From positions 1,116,001 to 1,180,000 of the forward strand of contig NZ_BAABRS010000001.1 in NCBI RefSeq assembly GCF_039545095.1: a DNA stretch of 64,000 nt, in the 5' to 3' direction. Shown one piece after another: positions 17,369 to 25,989 of this stretch; position 1 is the first letter of the stretch, and every line of letters starts with the position of its first letter. The stretch comes from Fodinibius salicampi. Its GTDB lineage: Bacteria > Bacteroidota > Rhodothermia > Balneolales > Balneolaceae. The notes beneath the pieces were generated by a model. That model worked only from the letters and a program-made list of their open reading frames with translations. It searched no databases and had not been told where the DNA came from. The position numbers and the translations under genes were made by a program.

Positions 17369-20300
17369 ATGAATTTCTTTCGAATAAATGAGATATGTGA
17401 CAACCCGCTGAAATTAATCAGAAAGTATTCTATTTCTAAAACCTTTCTACTGGCTTTACTACTACTGTTTACGGCCTGTAGCAGTGAAGAACAACCAACA
17501 CCTGAGGTGATTACCCTTGAAGATACTACAGCAGCCGAGGAAGCGAATGAAGTCCGTAATGAAGTATCTGCAGAATTAGCTGAGGACTTAAACTTAAGTC
17601 TATGGGCTTCCGAACAATTGTTGGGAGACCCGATCGGTTTGGATATTACAGATAATGGGGAAGCCTTGATTAATGTTACTAACCGCAGTACCAGCTCGGA
17701 ATTTGACATACGGGGTCACCGGGACTGGATGATCGAATCCATCAGCTGGGAAACCGTTGAAGACCGAAAGAATTTTTTGCATGAGACCCTGTCTCCGGAG
17801 AATAGCGAAAAAACTGCAGATTTTCTGGAAGATTATAATGAAGACGGATCCCATGACTGGAGGGACCTGACGGTCGAAAAAGAGGAAATTTATCGTATAA
17901 GTGACCAGTCGGGAGATGGCATTGCAGATCGATCTGAGCTCTACCTGAGAGATTTCCACAGCGAAGAAACAGATGTTGCGGGTTCTGTATATGAAGATGG
18001 AGAAGATGTATATGTAGCAGTCGCGCCGGATATGTGGCGAACACAGGATAAGAATGGAGACGGTATTGCAGATTCTAAGACTTCCATCAGCAGCGGCTAT
18101 GCGGTACATATCGGATTTAGCGGCCATGGCATGTCGGGCATTACGAAAGGACCGGATGGCCGTATATACTGGTCTATCGGCGATATCGGACTGAATGTAG
18201 AAGGTCCGGATGGTAAACAATGGGAATATCCGAACCAGGGTGCGATCCTCCGTTCCGATCCTGATGGAAGCAATTTTGAAGTTTATGCGGCGGGCGTTCG
18301 CAATACCCATGAATTCACTTTTGACAAATACGGAAACCTCATTTCTGTTGACAATGACGGAGATCACGCCGGTGAACACGAACGATTAGTATATTTAATC
18401 AATGGATCGGACAGTGGCTGGCGGGCCAACTGGCAATATGGTAAATATGTGGATCCAAAAAATAATGATTACAAAGTCTGGATGGATGAAAATTATTTCA
18501 AGCCCCGCTTTGAAGGTCAGGCCGCTCATATTTTACCTCCTATTGCCCCCTATCACAGTGGACCCGCGGGCATGACTTATAATCCCGGCACCGGACTCAG
18601 TGAACAGTGGAAAGATCATTTCTTTGTGGCAGAGTTTGTAGGCTCACCTTCAGGTTCGGCTATTCACGCTTTTAGCCTGGAACCCAAAGGCGCTTCCTTC
18701 GAGCTAAAGACCAACCAACCAATCATGGAAGGAGTTCTCGCCACCGGACTTGATTTCGGTCCCGAAGGGAGTCTTTATTTTGCTGATTGGATTGAAGGCT
18801 GGGGTACCAAAGATAAAGGACGTATTTGGAAAATTGATTCTGAAGATAAATCAGCTGCAGAAATCCAGCAGCAAACCAAGCAGCTTCTTGCCGAAAACTT
18901 TGGAGAACGTCCTGAAGAAGAACTTTTAGAGCTTATGGGGCATGCGGATATGCGCGTGCGAATGAAAGCCCAGTTTGAACTGGTTGACCGCTCTTCAAAA
19001 CAGTCCTTCATCGACGCGATAAATCAAACAGAGAATCAACTGGCAAGACTACATGGTATTTGGGGCATTGGTCAGCTGGCCCGTGACAATCCTGAGGAAG
19101 CAGAAGTCCTGATCGACTACTTATCCGACAGCGATCCAGAGGTACGTGCCCAAGCTGCCAAAACCATTGGTGATGTGCGCTATGAGGATGGTGGCGATGC
19201 TCTGCTGTCTCTTTTAGAAGACGAATCCATGCGTGTGCAGCTCTTAACGACCGAAGCTTTGGGACGAATAGCCTATGAGCCGGCCTTCTCACCTATTGTT
19301 GATATGCTGGAGGCCCATAATGATGAAGATGTGTATTTACGTCACGCCGGTGCTATTGCGATGGAACGCATTGGCAACACGGAGGCCGTGGCTAAACTCG
19401 CAGATCATTCTTCCGAGGCTGTACGTATTGCTGCGGTTGTAGCACTCAAACGAATGGAGTCACCGGAAGTGGCCCGATTTCTTTCCGATGAAAGTGAATT
19501 TGTGGTTACCAATGCGGCCCGTGCAATTAATGATGACGCACTACTCAAGGATGCCCTTCCTGAACTGGCTGCTGTGCTAGACCAACAGCAATTCACCAAT
19601 ACGCCGTTATTGCGTAGGGCTATCAATGCCAGCCTCTTTAACGGTACAGCAGAAGATGCCGACCGGCTGGCTTCCTTCGCCACCCGTGAAGGAGTCTCCG
19701 ATTCACTGCGTTCAGAAGCAATAGCTACATTATCTGTCTGGCCCGACCCCTCTACCCTGGATCGCGTAACGGGACGCCATCGCGGAGAAATTTCTAACAA
19801 CCGTCAGGATGCTGTGGATGCAATAAGCGGTATCATAGAACCTCTTTTTGAGGGGAACAATGAAATTGTGAAAGTAGCTGTGGTTGAGGCCGTCAGCAGT
19901 TTGAATATGCAGTCCGAAATCTCAAGATTATATACCTTGCTTCAAAACGATCCTTCTGCTGAGGTTAAAATTGCTTCTATTGAGGCACTTTCTGAATTAA
20001 ACTTCGATAAAATTGCCGAAGCCGTTGACTTTGCTTTGTCAACTGATCAGGAAGAAGTTCGTATGACGGCTCTTGGTATCATTCCGGAATTAGATATTCA
20101 GGATCAGGAAAAAGCCAATTTATTAGCATCGGTTCTGGAGGGCAACACCACAGATGAAGAACAACAAAGTGCCCTTAAAGCATTGGGAACCATACAAACC
20201 GAATCCGCATATACGGTACTTGAAAATCAATTCGACAAACTCCTTGCAGATAACATCTCCCCGGCAATACAATTGGAATTGGTTCAGGCAGCTGAGAATT

Positions 20301-20848
20301 CTGACTCTGAAGAGCTGCAATCGCTTCTTGAACAATACGAAGAAGCCAAGCCAGAAGATAATCCCATTGCGGAATACCAAGAAGCGCTTTATGGCGGTGA
20401 TTCAGGAAGTGGCGCCCGTATCTTTTATCGCAACAATGCGGCGCAATGTGTGCGCTGCCATGCAGTGGGAGGCAATGGCGGTTCAGTGGGACCCGACCTT
20501 GCCAATATCGGAAATACACTCAATCGTGAACAGTTATTAGAATCAATGGTAGCCCCCGATGCTCGTATCGCTCCCGGATATGGGTCTGTTGAAGTTACGT
20601 TGGAAAATGGGGAAACCATTAGCGGAGTGCTTAAGGAGGAATCCGATGCCCAAATAAACTTGCAATCAGCGGATGGGGAGACTCATCAGGTTTCAAAAGA
20701 TCAAATAACTAACCGAGAGAATTCTCCCTCTGCCATGTTCTCCATGGAGGAGATCTTATCCAAGAATGAGCTGCGTGATTTAGTTGAATATCTCAGTCAG
20801 CTGCAAGAAACAAATACCGAAGAGGAAGAGCAGGGACATGGTCAGTAG
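17369..20848 (+). CDS. Beta-propeller / HEAT-repeat / cytochrome c lipoprotein, second paralogue
   Basis: A 1159-residue lipoprotein with acylated Cys37 (LLFTAC) and the same domain order as the protein at 100-3522. A dehydrogenase-type propeller spans roughly 55-480 and contains SGHGMSGITKGPDGRIYW. HEAT repeats run from about 505 to 985. The cytochrome c domain has CVRCH at 1027-1031 and the family ending SPSAMFSMEEILSKNELRDL. Long stretches of the propeller match the first copy with only conservative changes, so this is a paralogue kept with its function. A Glu-rich C-terminal tail (TEEEEQ) is specific to this copy. It is transcribed alone from the region divergent to susC and closed by a strong terminator. 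Electron transfer in the periplasm is inferred from the heme site; substrate and acceptor are unknown. Confidence 0.88.
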   Translation: MNFFRINEICDNPLKLIRKYSISKTFLLALLLLFTACSSEEQPTPEVITLEDTTAAEEANEVRNEVSAELAEDLNLSLWASEQLLGDPIGLDITDNGEALINVTNRSTSSEFDIRGHRDWMIESISWETVEDRKNFLHETLSPENSEKTADFLEDYNEDGSHDWRDLTVEKEEIYRISDQSGDGIADRSELYLRDFHSEETDVAGSVYEDGEDVYVAVAPDMWRTQDKNGDGIADSKTSISSGYAVHIGFSGHGMSGITKGPDGRIYWSIGDIGLNVEGPDGKQWEYPNQGAILRSDPDGSNFEVYAAGVRNTHEFTFDKYGNLISVDNDGDHAGEHERLVYLINGSDSGWRANWQYGKYVDPKNNDYKVWMDENYFKPRFEGQAAHILPPIAPYHSGPAGMTYNPGTGLSEQWKDHFFVAEFVGSPSGSAIHAFSLEPKGASFELKTNQPIMEGVLATGLDFGPEGSLYFADWIEGWGTKDKGRIWKIDSEDKSAAEIQQQTKQLLAENFGERPEEELLELMGHADMRVRMKAQFELVDRSSKQSFIDAINQTENQLARLHGIWGIGQLARDNPEEAEVLIDYLSDSDPEVRAQAAKTIGDVRYEDGGDALLSLLEDESMRVQLLTTEALGRIAYEPAFSPIVDMLEAHNDEDVYLRHAGAIAMERIGNTEAVAKLADHSSEAVRIAAVVALKRMESPEVARFLSDESEFVVTNAARAINDDALLKDALPELAAVLDQQQFTNTPLLRRAINASLFNGTAEDADRLASFATREGVSDSLRSEAIATLSVWPDPSTLDRVTGRHRGEISNNRQDAVDAISGIIEPLFEGNNEIVKVAVVEAVSSLNMQSEISRLYTLLQNDPSAEVKIASIEALSELNFDKIAEAVDFALSTDQEEVRMTALGIIPELDIQDQEKANLLASVLEGNTTDEEQQSALKALGTIQTESAYTVLENQFDKLLADNISPAIQLELVQAAENSDSEELQSLLEQYEEAKPEDNPIAEYQEALYGGDSGSGARIFYRNNAAQCVRCHAVGGNGGSVGPDLANIGNTLNREQLLESMVAPDARIAPGYGSVEVTLENGETISGVLKEESDAQINLQSADGETHQVSKDQITNRENSPSAMFSMEEILSKNELRDLVEYLSQLQETNTEEEEQGHGQ

Positions 20849-20885
20849 GAATTGTATAAAAAGCTAGAACAAACACTATTATACT

Positions 20886-20918
20886 AAAGGGCAGCGTTTG
20901 AAACGCTGCCCTTTTTTT
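20886..20918 (+). terminator. Strong intrinsic terminator after the second cytochrome gene
   Basis: A perfect 14-bp inverted repeat (20886-20899 and 20901-20914) with GC-rich core GGGCAGCG/CGCTGCCC and a T run to 20918. It lies 37 bp past the stop codon. There is no matching A run on the left, so it should act only on rightward transcripts and not on the convergent eboF unit. Confidence 0.9.
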
Positions 20919-20969
20919 ATACCTATCACCCAACTTATCCCTCAAACAAATTCACCAAGATGTGCTTTA

Positions 20970-22343
20970 CTACTCAAACAAGTGATTCCACAAAATATCA
21001 TGAACCTGAACGGCTGAAATTGATTCCTCCGGAATGAGGTCAGCAGATTGTGAGGCTATAAGTGGATTCTTATTTTCATCTTCTTCAACCCGCCCGTGCG
21101 ATCCTCTAACTCCTTCACCGTTGGTGGGAATCAAGTCCATTACATATCGGAAACCGAGCTTTTTGCGGAGCAACTTCCCGGCCGCTTTCAGCTTTGGGAA
21201 ACGTATATCGGGGTCAAAGAGCATTTCCGCGGGATCGTATCCCGGTTTGTCGTGAATAGAAACCGTAGGGGCAAAATCCGGTGCTTTATTTTCATCCAGC
21301 CAGTAATAGTACGTAAACCAAGCCCCCGGTTCTGCAATGGCGACCAGTTCTCCTGACCGCGGGTGGTCTATGCCCATCTCCTTTTGACCTTCATTCCCAA
21401 GAATACGCTCCACTCCGGGAATATTTTCTAAAAGCTCTTTTATATTTTCAGTTTCAGAGGATTTTTCTACGTATATATGGGCTACCTGGTGATCCGCAAC
21501 CGCAAAGGCCTGACTGGCTCCGGCATCAAAAACCTCCCCACCCAACTCTTCACGAACGGTAATATATCCCTCCTTTCGGAGCACTCGGTTTAAGTGGACT
21601 GGCTTATCTACCGATGATATACCATACTCCGACAAAATAATAACCTTCCGTTCCTTTTCTTCATAAAATGAAACCAGGTCTTCACACAGCTCATCAACCT
21701 TCTGCATATCTTTTTTGATCACAGAATCATCAGGTCCCACCCGCTGAAGATTATAGTCCATATGTGGGATATAGACCAGGGAGAGCGTTGGATCATATTT
21801 TTGGGTGACAATTTTAGCCGCATTTGCAATCCATCGGCTTGACTTAATTGAGGTATTGGGTCCCCAAAAATTAAATAACGGGAATTGTCCCAGCTCCTGC
21901 TGCAGCTCATCTCGCAGCGACATCGGATTTGCATAGATATCCGGGACTTTTACTCCATCCTTGCAATACATAGGACGTTCAATAACCGTATAGTCTGCCC
22001 CGGAATAGGTAGCATACCGCCAAAAAAGATTGGCGCAGCTAAAAGAAGAATCTCTCTGTTTAGCCCGGTCCCAAATTTTTTCTCCCTGCATTAGCTTTCC
22101 GGACCGCATCCATAATCGTACTTCTGAGGTATCTCGGAAGTACCAGCCATTGGCAACAATACCGTGCCCCGAAGGCTTTTTCCCGGTTAAATAGGTTGCC
22201 TGCACTGAACAAGTAACAGCCGGAAGCATAGATTGTACGGACGCAACTTTTCCCTGTGAAAACCACTCTTTCAAAAAAGGAGTATGCTCTCCTATTAAAT
22301 CAGGGGTCAATCCAACAATATTTAGAACCGCTGTTTTATTCAT
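20970..22343 (-). CDS. eboF: EboF-like alkaline phosphatase / nucleotide pyrophosphatase family protein
   Basis: A 457-residue cytosolic-looking protein with no signal peptide, of the type I phosphodiesterase/nucleotide pyrophosphatase superfamily. The likely nucleophile Thr is in MLPAVTCSVQATYLTG near residue 63, followed by SGHGIVANGWYF. Metal ligands expected in the family are visible as YIPHMDYNLQRVGPD, LSEYG and ADHQVAH. This is the sixth member of the ebo cluster (eboF) and the last gene of the leftward half-operon eboD-eboE-eboF, 42 bp after eboE. Family members hydrolyse phosphodiester or phosphomonoester bonds; the substrate in ebo pathways is not known. The assignment rests on the motifs and on the unmistakable set of neighbours. 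A stand-alone phosphodiesterase function cannot be excluded. Confidence 0.88.
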   Translation of the reverse strand: MNKTAVLNIVGLTPDLIGEHTPFLKEWFSQGKVASVQSMLPAVTCSVQATYLTGKKPSGHGIVANGWYFRDTSEVRLWMRSGKLMQGEKIWDRAKQRDSSFSCANLFWRYATYSGADYTVIERPMYCKDGVKVPDIYANPMSLRDELQQELGQFPLFNFWGPNTSIKSSRWIANAAKIVTQKYDPTLSLVYIPHMDYNLQRVGPDDSVIKKDMQKVDELCEDLVSFYEEKERKVIILSEYGISSVDKPVHLNRVLRKEGYITVREELGGEVFDAGASQAFAVADHQVAHIYVEKSSETENIKELLENIPGVERILGNEGQKEMGIDHPRSGELVAIAEPGAWFTYYYWLDENKAPDFAPTVSIHDKPGYDPAEMLFDPDIRFPKLKAAGKLLRKKLGFRYVMDLIPTNGEGVRGSHGRVEEDENKNPLIASQSADLIPEESISAVQVHDILWNHLFE

Positions 22344-22385
22344 AACTTATATATTCTATGTGAAAATCATGTCTGTGAATGATTA

Positions 22386-23597
22386 TCAGAAATGGGTCAG
22401 CGTCCATTTATATTCCCGTTCAATTGAATCCAAAAGGTTTGACTTAAGGTGGTCGGGGAGCACATCCCAGGTATAGGTCTCTATTTCAAAGTGCGTACAA
22501 TCATTCCTTTCTCTCAAGATATTGAGACTTCCCGTGATTGCATCCTGGGTAGACTCCAACCCGTCAAATTGATCAATAAAAATGGGGACGTGATAGTGAA
22601 TACGCCACTCGTCTCCATCTTCATTATAAATTACTGTAAGGGCCTCATCCAAATCACGGTACTGCAATAACGACTGATCCGGCCGGCGTTCGACCACTTG
22701 GTGTAAATACGTATCTTCAGCAAACGACTGTAACTTCCTGGCCACTTCCTGTCTTTGGTTTAAATTCTTGAAATGTACCTTCAGCGCTGCGCTGATCTGC
22801 ACTTTTCCGATGCGTATTCCCGCTTCTTCAAAAGCATTTATAGTTTCCCGGGGATTTTCATATTCCACCGCGAAATGACAAGTATCATAACATACCCGGA
22901 TATGCTGCCTAAGTATACGTTCCCCTTCTGTTGCTGGCATATTATATTGATCAGATAAATATTTAGCGCCTTCAGGGAACAACCAATTCGTAAAAAAATC
23001 TACTGTTTCCGCAGTATTTTCGATCAAACAGTCCGGTTCGGGTTCTATATCAATGTGCAGTTCTTTCCCAGCCTGCTCCTGTATATGCCCCATCGTTCTG
23101 GCACACTCGGCTAACCTTTTACTCGCTTGTTTGAATGCCTCATCCCTTTCCGACTGACGTTCAAGCCAAGGCTTATAGGAGATGGGAGAAGTTGAGATCC
23201 CGCCATCCATATCTTCGGGAATTAACTCCGCCAATATTTCAATTAAATTGAGCGTATAGTCTAACCGTGCTTGATTACGCCAGTCGGGTTCATAGACTTT
23301 ATCCTTTACCACTTCCCCGTGAAAGTTGCCATAGGGAAAACCGTTCATGGTAAAAACGTAGCAATCATGCTGTTTAAGCCACTCCCTGAACTCATCCAGT
23401 TTCTCTTCTTCACGAAGTTCCCGCGCAGCCATAGCTGAAAGGCGCAAACCTATCCCAAAAGCTTTATCTTTGGCCAATCGCTCTTTGAGCGAGGGGATAT
23501 TCACTTTAAGTTGGTTAAAAACTTCCTCCCAACTTTCGCCGGGGTGAATATTACTGCAGTATGTAAGGTGATATTCAGAATTTGAGCCAACTTTCAT
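22386..23597 (-). CDS. eboE: Metabolite traffic protein EboE (TIM-barrel, xylose-isomerase-like)
   Basis: A 403-residue soluble protein of the xylose-isomerase/AP-endonuclease-2 TIM-barrel superfamily. It opens with the family signature EYHLTYCSNIHPGESWEEV and contains FTMNGFPYGNFHGEVVKDKVY and HIDIEPEPDCLIENT. The conserved CYDTCHFAVEYENP supplies likely metal-binding Asp and His residues. Its barrel fold suggests isomerase or epimerase chemistry on a sugar-like compound, but ebo members have not been assigned a reaction. In Nostoc the ebo cluster is required to move scytonemin precursors to the periplasm. It lies 33 bp after eboD and 42 bp before eboF, a tight co-transcribed trio. The start Met is followed directly by the conserved strand, supporting the chosen start. 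Confidence 0.92.
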   Translation of the reverse strand: MKVGSNSEYHLTYCSNIHPGESWEEVFNQLKVNIPSLKERLAKDKAFGIGLRLSAMAARELREEEKLDEFREWLKQHDCYVFTMNGFPYGNFHGEVVKDKVYEPDWRNQARLDYTLNLIEILAELIPEDMDGGISTSPISYKPWLERQSERDEAFKQASKRLAECARTMGHIQEQAGKELHIDIEPEPDCLIENTAETVDFFTNWLFPEGAKYLSDQYNMPATEGERILRQHIRVCYDTCHFAVEYENPRETINAFEEAGIRIGKVQISAALKVHFKNLNQRQEVARKLQSFAEDTYLHQVVERRPDQSLLQYRDLDEALTVIYNEDGDEWRIHYHVPIFIDQFDGLESTQDAITGSLNILRERNDCTHFEIETYTWDVLPDHLKSNLLDSIEREYKWTLTHF

Positions 23598-23630
23598 AAT
23601 TCAGACTGGATTTTTGACCTTATAATAGAT

Positions 23631-24818
23631 TTACGCCCTCTGTGTTTCTAATTGTTGTTCATAAGATTTTAACTTCTCAATTGCTTCCCGGTATAGCTCG
23701 TAATTTACCTCATGGACCTCTTTTCCTTTACCGATTGCATCGAGAAGCATGATCGTAAGCTGGCCGCCAAGATGTTCACGGAATTCTTCCAGACCACTGA
23801 AAATAGAATCTTCACTTTCCGGATGCTCAGCATTTTTTTGAAGTTCCGGAACCCACAGTTTAAATCCACATGATTTGAAGGTTTCCAGTATTCGCTGCCA
23901 TTCATTTTGGGTAATTAACCCATCCAAGTAGGAATAGGTTACGTCCAGACAAATACCAATCGCTACTGCTTCGCCGTGTCGGAGCTCATAATCGGTAAGT
24001 TGCTCAAGCTTATGGGCCGACCAGTGTCCAAAATCCAGCGGGCGTGACGAGCCCATTTCAAAGGGATCTCCGGAATTTGCGATATGATCGAGATGAAATT
24101 CGGCGCAGCGGTAAATAAGTTCATCCATAGCTTCTCCATCCCGCTGATCCAATGCCTCCCCATTTTCTTCAATAAAAGAAAAGAACTCAGCATCTTTTAA
24201 CAGGGCAACCTTGATAGCCTCTGATACACCCGACCTCCAGTCCCGCTGATCCAGCGTAGATAAAAACCGGGAATCATTAATAACTGCAAAGGGAGGCAAA
24301 AAGGTGCCTAGGAAATTCTTTTTCCCAAAAGCATTAATACCGTTCTTAACACCTACAGCAGCATCATTTTGTGCAAGGACGGTAGTCGGGATACGAATGG
24401 CACGAATGCCCCGGTGTGCGGTAGCCGCTGCATAACCTGCGGTATCTATCACTGCCCCGCCCCCTATAATTGCTACATACGAGTGACGGTCAAGTCCTGC
24501 TTCATTAATTGCCCGGTGCACCTCATCTACGTGGGACTGATCATTTTTTGCGGCCTCTCCCCCTGGAATAACGATAGGTTCTTCAATAAGAGTAAAAGTA
24601 TCGTTAAAATGGCGGGCATATTCTTTGATATTTTCAAAAAGCTGCGGATGATGCTCATACATACCTTCATCCAGTACAAACAGTACTTTCCGAGCAACTT
24701 CAGGTGATGCAGAAGCTATGAGCTCTGCGAATAATTCATTGTTGGTATCAAAAAGTCCTTCAGTGAAGATCACATCGTAGGAAAACGATACCGGTACCTT
24801 TTGTTTTATTTTCTTCAT
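23631..24818 (-). CDS. eboD: EboD, 3-dehydroquinate-synthase-like sugar phosphate cyclase
   Basis: A 395-residue member of the sugar phosphate cyclase / 3-dehydroquinate synthase superfamily. The NAD-binding loop GGGAVIDTAGYAAA, the signature IPTTVLAQNDAAVGVKNGIN, the FGKKNFLG loop, SEAIKVALLKD and the zinc-site region LDFGHWSAHKLEQL...LRHGEAVAIGI are all visible. It is therefore likely catalytically intact. The family uses NAD and zinc to cyclise heptulose-type sugar phosphates, giving cyclitols or dehydroquinate. The context (eboE, eboF downstream; eboA divergent) makes it the ebo-type cyclase rather than housekeeping AroB. It is the first gene of the leftward half-operon, so the shared 204-bp intergenic region should hold its promoter. 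The actual product is unknown. Confidence 0.92.
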   Translation of the reverse strand: MKKIKQKVPVSFSYDVIFTEGLFDTNNELFAELIASASPEVARKVLFVLDEGMYEHHPQLFENIKEYARHFNDTFTLIEEPIVIPGGEAAKNDQSHVDEVHRAINEAGLDRHSYVAIIGGGAVIDTAGYAAATAHRGIRAIRIPTTVLAQNDAAVGVKNGINAFGKKNFLGTFLPPFAVINDSRFLSTLDQRDWRSGVSEAIKVALLKDAEFFSFIEENGEALDQRDGEAMDELIYRCAEFHLDHIANSGDPFEMGSSRPLDFGHWSAHKLEQLTDYELRHGEAVAIGICLDVTYSYLDGLITQNEWQRILETFKSCGFKLWVPELQKNAEHPESEDSIFSGLEEFREHLGGQLTIMLLDAIGKGKEVHEVNYELYREAIEKLKSYEQQLETQRA

Positions 24819-24858
24819 GGTTACCTTCTTTGTATCTGTCTAACTAAACATTTATTTC

Positions 24859-24889
24859 TTTAGATGCGGGAAGATCAAGATTATATTTG
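24859..24889 (+). promoter_or_regulatory. Possible Bacteroidota-type promoter for eboA
   Basis: TATATTTG at 24882-24889 fits the Bacteroidota -7 consensus TAnnTTTG. TTTA at 24859-24862, 19 bases upstream, is a weak match to the -33 element. Transcription would start about 130 bases before eboA. No equally good element is seen for the divergent eboD. Confidence 0.35.
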
Positions 24890-25022
24890 TAATAGTACAA
24901 TAAACAATGCTTTTTTGGTCTAAATTCATTTTTTTTACAACGCTTTACGGAATGAATTCTTTTCTTTATAACATAGGTGTTCTAAGCTTTCAAACACCAA
25001 ACCAAAGACGATAAGAAAGATT

Positions 25023-25928
25023 ATGCCAGATACGCAAACGGATATTCAAGCGGTTCGAACAACAATACTCTCATGGCTTCAAAGTCGCCTGGATGAGGAG
25101 GCTATGGAGTGGATTAAATCCACTAGCGACAAATTGATCGACGGAGCCGAAGACTGGGTTTTCTACTCCTCTTTTAGCGCCGTTCCCCGTCATACAGGCA
25201 AAGAGAACCTTTCCTTAAGCACGAAAGAAAAGGCAAAAGCTAAGGAATTGCGAACTGGATGGTCTCCATCTCACTGGAGTATTGATGATCTGGGCAGAAC
25301 GTTATTAACGCTATCCATTGCTGAAGAACAGAAGGACGTTTTTTTTGAAAAACTGGAGAAAACGTTTATCTCCAGTGATATAGGTGAAGGTATTGCTCTC
25401 TACCAAAGTCTTCCGCTGCTTCCACATCCCAATGACCTTACCGATCGGGCGGCTGAAGGCCTGCGCACTAATATCACTTCTATTTTTAATGCGGTAGCAC
25501 ATCGTAATCCCTACCCTGCGGATTACCTGGATGACGACGCATGGAACCAAATGGTTTTGAAAGCACTTTTCGTGGAAACTCCTCTCTATCCCATTCAGAA
25601 TATTGATAGCCGCGCAAATAAAAAGTTAGCGGAAATGCTCGTAGATTATGCGCACGAGCGATGGGCAGCTGACCGGGATGTATCCCCCGAATTATGGCGC
25701 TCTGTGGGCCCGTTTGCTGATGAAAAAATCGTAAAAAACGACCTGAAGAAAGTCTTACAAAATTCCAGTAAACTACACCAGCAGGCTGCTCTTCTAGCGC
25801 TTTCAGATAGTCCGGTTGAGAGTGCAAAACAATTAGTTGTACAACACTCCTCAAAGCTGGACCAAATGCGCCAAAACAATATCGATTGGGACTATATAGG
25901 AAAACAGTTTGAACAGGATTCTTTATAA
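25023..25928 (+). CDS. eboA: EboA family protein
   Basis: A 301-residue, largely helical soluble protein of the EboA family, which has no known enzymatic fold that I can recognise from motifs. Family-like segments are WVFYSSFSAVPRHTGKENL early on, and the HRNPYPADYLDDDAWNQMVL block near residue 158 followed by KALFVETPLYPIQNID. The C-terminal part is a run of short helices that reads like HEAT-type repeats (KKVLQNSSKLHQQAALLALS). It is the first gene of the rightward half-operon and is followed by eboB after 61 bp. EboA is the marker gene for ebo clusters. Its role, perhaps a scaffold or adaptor for the other Ebo proteins, is not established. Start chosen at the first ATG after the divergent promoter region. 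Confidence 0.9.
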   Translation: MPDTQTDIQAVRTTILSWLQSRLDEEAMEWIKSTSDKLIDGAEDWVFYSSFSAVPRHTGKENLSLSTKEKAKAKELRTGWSPSHWSIDDLGRTLLTLSIAEEQKDVFFEKLEKTFISSDIGEGIALYQSLPLLPHPNDLTDRAAEGLRTNITSIFNAVAHRNPYPADYLDDDAWNQMVLKALFVETPLYPIQNIDSRANKKLAEMLVDYAHERWAADRDVSPELWRSVGPFADEKIVKNDLKKVLQNSSKLHQQAALLALSDSPVESAKQLVVQHSSKLDQMRQNNIDWDYIGKQFEQDSL

Positions 25929-25989
25929 CCCCTGTAATTAAAATATTTTTTTATAAACGAAATTATCACAAAACATATATACTATTATT

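Noticed and set aside
17600-18379. 259-residue open frame on the minus strand inside the second cytochrome gene
   Set aside because: It lies entirely antisense to a strongly supported conserved gene, has no recognisable domain, and its codons mirror the propeller repeats on the other strand.
23631-24818. Housekeeping 3-dehydroquinate synthase (aroB)
   Set aside because: The sequence is of that superfamily, but tight linkage with eboE, eboF and divergent eboA makes it the ebo-type cyclase.
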